The notes under the pieces are model-generated. The model searched no databases. It worked only from the letters and a program-made list of their open reading frames with translations, and was not told the origin of the DNA. Position numbers and translations under genes: made by a program. Shown here one piece after another: positions 55,774 through 64,000 of a stretch of 64,000 bases of DNA (positions are counted from its first letter, which is position 1; every line of letters starts with the position of its first letter). The stretch is from the NCBI GenBank assembly GCA_030761205.1, contig JAULJL010000011.1, positions 14,002,501 through 14,066,500 of the forward strand. The letters are read 5' to 3'. The DNA comes from Fremontodendron californicum. Its lineage: Eukaryota; Streptophyta; Magnoliopsida; Malvales; Malvaceae.

Positions 55774-56690
55774 TGATGAGAACCAAGCTGGTATTGGACT
55801 TTAAGATCCATTGCATGTTCCAATTGGGCCTATTACAAGGTCAAGATCCAAGAAGCTCAAGGAAGCTATGCAAGGATTGGTGCAAAGGACTTGGGAAGAA
55901 TCTACAAGTCTTTTAAGCATTGTCAAGCCATTCAAGTTGGGCCGCTTGAATGAGGAAGACCAAGAATTAGTCCATGTGATCCAAGCTTCACATGATGGGC
56001 CATAGACGAATTCAAGGGGGCGGCAATCTTAATGAATTACTGGGCCTGTTTTTAGTTCATTATTTAATATGAAGCAGGGACCAATTCATTAATGATGTGG
56101 TGCCTAAATTAGAAGCTTTAGTTGGGTCTTTTAATTACTTAGGCTTTTGGGCCTGATTTATGTATTATGTCCATTAGGCTTGTGGGGTCTATCTTCATTA
56201 AACTTGTTGGACATCCTTTTAATTTAATTAGGTTTCGGATTAAGCTTGTTCAGCCCATAGTTAAGCTTTCATTTAATTATGTAAGTAGTAAGCCTTGGCT
56301 GCCAAGGAGTTTCATTTGTACTAGAAGTTCTTAGGCTAGCTGAATAAGGGTTAGTAGGGAGGCTATAAATACCCTTGTTTAGCCATCTACTTCAGCAACC
56401 ATTATTAATCTATTGAGTTGATTTTATTCAAGTGAGTGTTTCACTCTTTTTAGTTCTTGACAGAACTTAGGAACTTATCAAAGAATTCTTTCTTTGTGGC
56501 ATTCAACCTATCAAACTTAGGTTCTTGAAGCGAGAGTTTTTAGGGTCTAGCTTACATGCTTAATCTAGGTTCTTTGAAACAGGCTTTCTAAGGGTTTAAG
56601 TTTTCTTTGCCTGAATCTTGGCTTTCTTGGGGTTAGGGTATTTCAATTTGTTAGTGGGTTCAAAGAGTTTAACCCCTAGGGTTCACATCA
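55774..56690 (+). repeat. 3' LTR of gypsy-4
   Basis: 917 bp, preceded by the purine tract GGAAAGGGGGAA and followed by TSD AGAAA (56691-56695). Confidence 0.93.
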
Positions 56691-56695
56691 AGAAA

Positions 56696-57830
56696 GGGAA
56701 GGATCAAGTGCCTTTGAGTTGTGTCGATGCTGCTAAAGATAAGAGGATCCTCGAGGAAGTCACGAAGGAATACGCGACACTCATGCCAATGGCTACATGT
56801 TGGCCATGCAAATTATGAGGATGAGATATTATTAGCTAACGATGGAAGGCGATTGCATCAATCATTCTCAAAAATTACATAAATGCCAAATATATGTGGA
56901 CAAGATTCATGTTCCCCCATCACCATTGCATGTCATGACTGCTCCATGGCCATTCTCGATGTGGGGATGGATATGATCAGGCTTATTACCCTGAAAGCTT
57001 CAAATGAACACCGTTTCATTCTAGTGGTTGTAGACTATTTCAGAAAATGGGTAGAAGCTGCTTCTTATGCCAATGTGACGAAGTCAGTAGTGTGCAGATT
57101 CATCAAGAAGGAGATTATATGCTGATATGGGCTTCCGGAGAGAATCATTTTAGACAATGCTCTCAACTTAAACAATAAGTTAATGAAAGAAGTGTGCACT
57201 CAGTTTAAGAGCAAGCACCACAATTCAGCTCCCTATCACCCGAATATGAATGGGGCAATAGAAGCTACCAACAAAAACATAAAGAAAATTATTGAAAAGA
57301 TGACTGATGTGTACAAAGATTGGCACGAGATACTGCCTTTTGCTCTTCATGCATATCGCACTTTGGTTCGCACATCTATAGGTGCTACACCATTCTCATT
57401 GGTATGTGGGATGGAAGCAATGTTGCCTATTGAGGTTGAGATCCTTTCTTTTCGTGTTTTGATGGAGGTTAGCTTAGAAGAGGCAGAATGGGTAAAGGCC
57501 CGTTATGAGCAACTGAAAGTCATCGAGGAGAAAAGATTGAAGGCCATATGCCATGGTTAGATGTATCAGAAGAGGATGATTTGAGCCAATAATAAGAAGG
57601 TTCGTCCAAATAGTTTTGTGAGGGGGAGTTGGTATTGAGGAAGATTCTACCTATTGTAAGGGATCCTTGTGGAAAATGGACCTCGAATTGAGAAAGACCC
57701 TATGTGGTGAAGAAAGCTTTTTCTAGAGGGGCATTGATCTTGACCCGGATGGACGGGTATGATTTGAGAAACCCCATGAATGCTGACGAATTGAATAAGG
57801 GCGACTTAAAATTGAGAGGGGGAAACTTGG
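56696..57830 (+). pseudogene. Tat-type integrase fragment
   Basis: Integrase core of a Tat-lineage gypsy: MDMIRLITLKASNEHRFILVVVDYFRKWVEA, then after a stop (about 57122) GLPERIILDNA, and PYHPNMNGAIEATNKNIKKI giving the D, D and E positions. HAYRTLVRTSIGATPFSLVCGMEA and the C-terminal GALILTRMDG-like tail follow (to about 57830). There are several stops. Confidence 0.88.
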
Positions 57831-58601
57831 GTTGAAAACCCGAAAGGGCGGCCCAAGTACTTGCAAATATTGGATCATAGGATCAATGTTCCATGGAAAA
57901 AGGGTGAAGTTTCAAAAAATCAGAAAAGATAGCAAAGCTCAATCTGACAGAACTACGAAAGCCGAGAAGTCACCTAAGTAACTAGCTCGTTTAAAAGAAA
58001 TTTCAGATGAATTGAAGCAAGAAGGTCCAAGATATTCCGTATTTGGGGCATCTGCGACCTACAACTTTACATTTGTTTATTAAATTCTTGATACTTATTC
58101 TTTGCTATTTGAAACATTATTGCAATGAACTCTTGTTGTTACCATCTCTCTCATTACATCTGGCTATTCTAGTACCATTATTCTTACATTATGTGATGTA
58201 TTGTGATTGTTATCAAATTGAATGATGATTAGTGAAAATAAAAATCTTTCAATAAAAGGATTTCTTTGTCTTACTATAGAGTAGAGTTAAATTTTAAAAG
58301 AAGGTTTGGAAACCACTAAAATTTGAAAATACACCAATCCATAATACTGGGAGGCTCGTTAAGTAGGCCGAACAGTGAAAGGATCGAAGACATCATCATG
58401 GAGTCGGAAAAGACATCATCATGGAGTCGAAAAAGTCATGGATCACATTGGAATCATGGATTAGAACTCATGACATAAACATGTAGTTGCATTCGCATTC
58501 AGGGAACATGCATTTTACAAACATTTGCAAGACATGTCATCAACATCTTTGTATTTGAATAACATTGCAGGAATCATGGAAAATTTCTTTTCTTTTTAAG
58601 T
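57831..58601 (+). other. Tat-element 3' untranslated region, first part
   Basis: No gene. Contains two adjacent copies of ACATCATCATGGAGTCG (about 58390-58430). A piece near 58265-58315 reappears in reverse orientation at about 63175-63244. Confidence 0.6.
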
Positions 58602-59270
58602 CGAACTCGTTTTTGAAAATGGGTCAGCCCCGAGATCACCGTCGAGGTATTTCTTTCTTGTTTTAAATTAAACTCGTTTTTTCCAAATGGGACGAGCCCC
58701 AGGATTGTTGCTGAGATATTTCTTTTATTTTTAAATCGAACTCATTTTTGAAAATGGGTCGAGCCCCTAGATTGCCGTCGAGGTATTTCTTTTTGTTTTA
58801 AATCGATCTCCTTTTTTTCAAATGGGTCGAGCCCGAGATCACCGTCGAGGTATTTCTTTTTGTTTTAAATCGAACTCATTTTTTTACAAATAGGTCGAGC
58901 CCCGAGATCGCCGTCAAGGTATTTATTTTGTTTTAAATTGAACTCATTTTTTTCCAAATGGTCGAGCCCCGAGATCGACGTCGATGTATTTCTTTTGTTT
59001 TTAAATCGAACTGATTTTTTCCAAATGGGTCGAGCCCCGAGATCGCCGTCGAGGAATTTCTTTTTGTTTTAAATAGAACTCGGTTTTGAAAATGGGTCGA
59101 GCCCTGAGATCGCCTTCAAGTTATTTCCTTTTGTTCCTCAATCAAACTCGTTTTTTCTAAATGAGTCGAGGCCCAGGATCATCGCCGAGGTATTGCTTTT
59201 GTTCTTAAAAGTCATATTCGTTCCCTTGAAACGAGTCGAGCCCTGGTATCGCAGTCAAGGTATTTTCACC
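58602..59270 (+). repeat. Tandem array of about 67 bp, ten units
   Basis: Ten diverged copies of a unit reading roughly AACTCGTTTTT, AAATGGGTCGAGCCCCGAG, ATCGCCGTCGAGGTATTTC, TTTTGTTTTAAATCG. Units vary from about 63 to 71 bp. It sits between pol and the 3' LTR, where Tat/Ogre elements usually carry tandem repeats. Confidence 0.9.
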
Positions 59271-59388
59271 TCAAGACCAAAATCTTTAATTTTCTATTTA
59301 TGAAAAAGTCTCTTTTTCGAATAACCTCCACATCAAGACAAATTGTTGTCTATTTGTCTTTGCCCTATTTCTGATTCTTAGCAATGGC

Positions 59389-59402
59389 CAAAGAGGGACA
59401 GC
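59389..59402 (+). promoter_or_regulatory. Polypurine tract of the Tat-type element
   Basis: CCAAAGAGGGACAGC abuts TGTAAACACTTAATTTTGTC, a common start of Tat/Ogre LTRs. Confidence 0.7.
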
Positions 59403-60559
59403 TGTAAACACTTAATTTTGTCTGGACCATTAAACAAGGTATGTTTTCCTTCAATTTAGAGTTTTCTAAGCTTACTTCTTCTTCATGGTATAGTGACTTA
59501 ACATTTGGGTTCGGTGAAGTGGGCATGCCATTTTTGACACTTCGAATTAAAAAGTCAAAGATCAAAAAGTCAATTTTGTAATATCAAGATTAAAAAGGAA
59601 ATTTGGGTGTTAAAGAAGCCATCTTGATGGTTTTAAAGTCAACTTTGAATATTGAAGTGATTAAATGGAAGGGAAGTGAATGAAAATGGTAGAGAATGCT
59701 TAGTTTCGGCCAAATAATTAGGCAAGGGGGAAGACCATTATTTTTATCCAAGTCAATGACAATTTTTTATGGAAATATGGAAGTCCATTTTTTAAAATGG
59801 ATGACAATTTTTGGTGAAAATATGGGAAGCCCAATTTTGCTTAAGTGATGGAAATTTTGTTGGAACCATGAAAACCCATTCTTTAATGACCAAGTGGTAG
59901 GATTTTTTGGTGAAAGAGGATGGCCCATTTTTCAAGACCAAATGGAAGGATGATGAGTAGGAATGAAGAGTCCAACTTGTGTGAAAAAAATATAGAGAGC
60001 CAACTTTAAGAGTCCATATAGGATTTCTTTTGGTGGGAGACCCAAACTTAAAGTCCATGTAGGAAAACGGATGAGAGGAAGAGGGGTGAGTTTAGAATTA
60101 AATAAAAGTTGTAGGAGTATTGAGTAAATAAATAAGGTAAAATTGTAATAAAAAAGGAAGATTGGAGGATGTCCTTGAAGGGGCTAAATGGCATGGTAGT
60201 AAATAAGTGGATAGGTGATAAGAGTAAGGACATGAGCCACCTAGTTAGTACATGAGTTGGCATTTTTGGCCAATGAGAGTCATTCTTGGAGGCTAAGTTG
60301 GATAACCATTGGCTAGCCAATGGGTGGTAAACTTAATGAGGAAGGGGTGAATCCCATTGGCTAAGCCATGTGATGATGCCATTTGGCTAAAAAAAGAAGA
60401 CAGTAGAAGCTAGACAAGGTGGGTTTCGGCCAAGCATGTATAGGGCAAGGGAGATGTTTTTTGGTCATTCATTCACTCTCATTTTAGAGCTAAGGGCAGT
60501 AGCTAAAATCACCAAGGAGAAAAGAAAAGGAAGAGAGAAAAAGGAGAAAGGAATAGAAG
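59403..60559 (+). repeat. Start of the Tat-type 3' LTR (incomplete)
   Basis: Begins TGTAAACACTTAATTTTGTCTGG. It contains many imperfect direct repeats of CCCATTTTT and GTCAACTTT. The sequence is interrupted at 60560 by a reversed B-type LTR piece and its proper end is not identified. Confidence 0.65.
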
Positions 60560-61242
60560 TGATGCACTCAAAAGAGTATATCTTATTTAATCCTTGCACT
60601 AAAATGATCAATTGTAAAGTATAGTAGTTAGCAAGGGTCGAATCCACAGAGATTGGATTTTAATTTATAAGTTATTAGTTTATAACTTAGGTTCAAAGAA
60701 AATAAAAGAAAAGAGGGTTTTGAAATAGTTTTAAAAATAAGCAAACAAGAAAAGAAAGAAGCAAGTAAGTAAGATGAAATCAAATATGAGAAAAGTGTGG
60801 TTAAGAGGTCATTCGCCACCACTAGATAAGATGAAATCAAATATGAGAAAAGTGTGGTTAAGAGGTCATTCGCCACCACTAGATATCATTAAGAATCAAT
60901 TTCAGATCTATCAACATCAATTAACTATCAAAATTATCAACCGTAGATAACAACATCCCGTGTTACCCCAATCCTTCCTTAGTTTGTCGTTAAATAGGAT
61001 AAACACCACTACTTAATCTCTAACCATTAGACAACCTAAAATAAACTCTCTAGATTTAATGTAATGGCAGTTTTATGATAAGAAAGATAGGTTGATCTAA
61101 GCAACAAAAGCATAAAGATGAATTGTTTAACTTAGGTTATGTTCCACATTGCAATTATTGAAGACCCAACATAATCATTAATCACAATTGCTACTATTGA
61201 ATAAGAAATCAAGACAATTACATATCAAGTCTCCTAAACTAG
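60560..61242 (-). repeat. Truncated B-type LTR, reverse orientation
   Basis: TGATGCACTCAAAAGAG on the plus strand is the reverse complement of the element B LTR end. The match continues through the U5 side (CTCGACCCTTGCTAA, TTGTTGCTTAGATCAACC reversed) and stops at 61242. It contains a 57-bp perfect tandem duplication (60771-60827 and 60828-60884). It lacks the GGCTGGTTATACCGCC repeats. Confidence 0.8.
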
Positions 61243-63244
61243 TGTAGACACCTAATTTTGTCCGGGGCCCCTAAACGAGGCAAATTCTCTTTTTCAACTT
61301 CCCAGAATGTAAAGAGACTTCCACCATTCCACAAATGGGTCTCCAAGACTTCATTTCAGAGGTTAGCACAAAAAGTCAACTCGAAAAAGGTCAACCCCAA
61401 AAAGTCAACCATTGAAAAAGTCAACTATTGAAAAAGTCAACCCTCAGTCAAAATCAAGATTCGAAGTTGAATTGAACAATGGTGAAGGAATTTTGATAAT
61501 CCAAGGTCTACAACGAAAGATATAGAGTTTAAAAGATGGGTTGCAGAAATTCAGTGTAAAGAAATACCTAATTTGGCAAATTTGGGGAAAAAGCGAAAAC
61601 GATCAAATTTGACGAAATTGGAGGTTCCAAATGGATCAAAATCAATAAATATGGATATTGGAAGGTCCAATTTTGACGCGAAGATTGAAAGAAGAATTGG
61701 TAAGGAAAATACGAATTTAATGAATAAATAAGAAATTCACAAATTTGGGAAAAACTATAGAGATGGCCTGATTCGGCGAAATTGAAGCCCTCAGTTGATA
61801 AAGAATAAATAAATAAAAATATCCCAAGTCCCAATTTGAAGTGGATCCTAAGGAAGAGCTAGTTAGAGTAAAAACGGGAAAACGAAAAAATTTTCAATAA
61901 TGAGAAAAATGGGAAAACTAAATCGGAGAAGAATTCAGATGTAAAAATTAGGCGTTTTTGGACCAACTACATTTCAATATATGACAAAGGCAATGCAAAA
62001 AGAAAATCCGGAAATTGGGCCTGTTTCGAGTAAAACTGCGGTTTCGGGGGTTAAAGGGCAAATTTGGAAAATTCGGGAAAAACAAAATCCGAGCTCGAAA
62101 AATTATGAAAACTTCCAGACCTGAGTTTTATATTTTATGGAAGGGATTGGAGAAAAAAATCCAAAATCGGAGTTCAAATGGAAAAAGACAATGTTCGGGT
62201 GCACTAATCCGAAATTCCAAGAGAAAATTTTTGGAAAAAATAGAAAACGAGCTCGAAAAATTATGAAAACTTCCAGAACTGAGTTTTATGTTTTATGGAA
62301 GGAATTGGAGAACAAAAATCTGGAACCGGGGAGCTCAAATGGAAAAAGACAACGTTCGGGTGCACTAATCCGAAATTCCGAGAGAAAAATTAGGGAAAAT
62401 AGAAAACGAGCTCGGAAAATTATGAAAACTTCCATATCTGAGTTTTATATTTTTGGGAAGGGATTGGAAAAGAAAAATCTAGAATCGGAGTTCAAATGGA
62501 AAAAGACAAAGTTTCCAAACCAAAACTTTAGAGAAAAATCCAGAAAAATAGAATCCGAGCTCGAAAAAATATGAAAACCTCCAGAACTGAGTTTTATATT
62601 GGATGGGATGGATTGGAAAAGAAAAATTCAAAATTGGGGTCCATTTGCAATTAAATTAAGTGTGGGGGCCAAAATGCAATTTTACTAAAGAAACCTAAAA
62701 GGGCCATTTTGTAAATAAAAAAAAGAGGTCCATGCCATTTTTTGCCAGCCTGCTGATTAGAAGAGGGGGTGTGATCATCTTGAATCAAATGTCGAAGATT
62801 GAATAGCAAGATGCCATTTTTAAGAAAGGACAATATTCTCCATTAATTGCCTACATGGCATTTTAGGCCAATGGGAGGTCTCCAAATTGCAAAGCCATGT
62901 GAAGAGCATGTGAAGGCTATGAGATGATGCCAAGTAGGATTAAAAATGCGACCTAGGAAGATATTTTAATAGTAAGCCATATGATCTTGACAAGTGGCTT
63001 AGATATTTTGTAGAGATAGGAGAGAAGAATAATGTAGGTGGCATTGTTGGCCAATGAGAGGCTAGGAAACCCTTAATTTAAAGGAAACATCATGCAAAGA
63101 AGGGTTGACGTGTTTAATGCATGCAATGTTTGCCCCACTTGATGAGTTTCTCAGCATTTTGGTTGTCTCGATTTTCTCCAAATTTTAGTGGTTTCCAAAC
63201 CTCTTCTAAAATTTAAATCTACTCCATAGTAATGTAAAGAAGTC
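61243..63244 (+). repeat. Second Tat/Ogre-type LTR-like region
   Basis: Begins TGTAGACACCTAATTTTGTCCGG, related to the start at 59403. No gene is recognised. A tandem array lies inside (62091-62655). Near 63175-63244 it carries a reversed copy of Tat 3' sequence (compare 58265-58315), so this region is itself rearranged. Its end is not defined. Confidence 0.55.
62091..62655 (+). repeat. Tandem array of about 155 bp, three and a half units
   Basis: Units start with GAGCTCG(A/G)AAAA at 62091, 62249, 62408 and 62557 (lengths 158, 159, 149, last one partial). Each contains CTGAGTTTTATATTT and TTCAAATGGAAAAAGACAA. Apparent ORFs here only follow the repeat. Confidence 0.88.
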
Positions 63245-64000
63245 TGATGGAGACTCAATTAAGAGTTGTAAACCCAAGTGCAGGTTATGTTCAAGTAATA
63301 AATTCTCGGGTGTCCGAGGTCGAACCACAGGGAAGCGTATTAGTAAGTATAAGTTTATAAATATATAATAAAAAGAAAGTAAACAAGATATTAGGGAATC
63401 AACAACAAAACAAAATAAACAAGATATTAGAGAACAAAATAAATAAAATAACATAAAAGAAATTAAACAAAATATAAAAAACAATAAGAAAGGATGTTGA
63501 GGTTAGAGAATCCACTCTTGGTGTTATGCTAAGATTAATCTTGTTTTATTACACAATTGAAATCCACACATAAGGGAGGTTCCAATCGGAAGGTTTAGCA
63601 ATTCAGTCCAAATTGTCCAACGTCCATAGCATATGATATTATGTTCATTTGGTGTCCTCAAAACTCATAAAAAGAGTCCAAGCATTCCTTATGCCAAGGT
63701 ATATGTCTACAACAAATCAAGGTTATGAAACCAAGCATTTACTGTGCCATTTTCATTGTCAATAATGAATCAAGATCTCTACTTTGCAAGTATGATTTTA
63801 AACCAAAAGAAAATATTATCTATGCTAGTGCTTATAAATGATGATTCATTTTAGCTCATGTTTAAGAGACTAACCTTAGCATTTACCAAGAGCTTCACCT
63901 CATCACCTCAACAATATGATTAGAAACACATACTAGATATGAATAAAATGAAAAGAAATGTAAGAAGAAAAAGAAAACTAGAGAAAGGAAAGAAAAAGAA
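63245..64000 (-). repeat. A-type LTR, reverse orientation, cut by window end
   Basis: TGATGGAGACTCAATTAAGAG is the reverse complement of the element A LTR end, and the match runs to the window edge (U5 side of LTR A). The bases left of it are not a primer site, so it is a 3' LTR of a minus-strand element to the right, or a solo LTR. Its U3 and any cassette lie outside the window. Confidence 0.88.

Larger units (their letters stand above)
49377..56690 (+). mobile_element. Complete Ty3/gypsy element (gypsy-4)
   Basis: 7.31 kb, two 917-bp LTRs, TSD AGAAA (49372-49376 and 56691-56695), initiator-Met-like primer site, gag-pro and pol in gypsy order. It is inactive because of one frameshift and three in-frame stops in pol. 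The element lies in the Tat-type integrase, which resumes after it. Confidence 0.94.
49276..57600 (+). mobile_element. Tat-type gypsy fragment split by a later gypsy insertion
   Basis: MAIGFVLDGEILYK before 49377 continues as KGKDQVPLSCVDAAKDKRILEE after 56690, the start of a Tat-lineage integrase. All earlier pol and gag are missing: on its left the fragment is fused to copia-4. Its 3' region and LTR start follow to the right (57600-59403 and on). Confidence 0.75.

Noticed and set aside
58602..59270. CRISPR-like array
   Set aside because: The units are contiguous diverged tandem repeats without unique spacers, in a plant retroelement.
62015..62574. Overlapping Lys-rich ORFs of 83 and 145 aa
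   Set aside because: They follow the 155-bp tandem repeat and change with it; no start context or domain.

Overview
This is a nuclear genome window from a dicot plant; the species cannot be read from it. The evidence is an intron-bearing RCC1-repeat gene resembling Arabidopsis RUG3, and plant-type Ty1/copia and Ty3/gypsy retroelements with plant tRNA primer sites. Almost all of the 64 kb is a nest of transposable elements. The only recognisable host gene lies at 35.9-45.4 kb on the minus strand, and it appears to have lost its middle exons. I found no tRNA or rRNA genes and no CRISPR array.

Layout. (1) 1-16242: a minus-strand copia element (copia-1), split in its reverse transcriptase by a young, complete LTR element, 'element A' (1282-10857; TSD TCTAG). 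(2) 16243-21738 and 31158 to about 31850: a second degenerate minus-strand copia (copia-2). Copia-1 is inserted in it, and it is split near its primer-binding site by 'element B' (21739-31152; TSD TATAT). (3) 31.8-35.9 kb: a Helitron-like 3' end, two MITEs and AT-rich DNA. (4) 35.9-45.4 kb: the RUG3-like gene, carrying a 5'-truncated LINE and a plus-strand copia (copia-3) that has a 5' LTR but no 3' LTR. (5) 45.9-47.3 kb: a solo LTR of the element-B type. (6) 47.5-59.4 kb: a copia gag fragment joined to a Tat-type gypsy integrase fragment, split by a complete chromovirus-like gypsy element (49377-56690; TSD AGAAA). (7) 56.7-64 kb: Tat 3' region with a 67-bp tandem array, LTR starts, a reversed B-type LTR fragment, a 155-bp tandem array and a reversed A-type LTR running off the end.

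The most unusual content is in elements A and B. Each carries two intact intronless ORFs between the end of its gag-derived region and its 3' untranslated region. ORF1 (178 aa) has a basic stretch followed by a four-Cys zinc-binding motif, in an arrangement I recognise from the cysteine-rich nucleic-acid-binding proteins of carlaviruses. ORF2 (215 aa) is a LOG-family protein, the family of cytokinin riboside 5'-monophosphate phosphoribohydrolases, with its PGGxGTxxE motif intact. A and B share this cassette, the 3' region and the U3 promoter, but differ in U5, leader and gag. This is what one template switch between two retroelement families would produce. In A the gag-protease ORF is fused in frame to the integrase C-terminus, with the polymerase core deleted. 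Both elements must therefore use enzymes supplied in trans, and both spread a cassette that could plausibly affect cell proliferation or defence.
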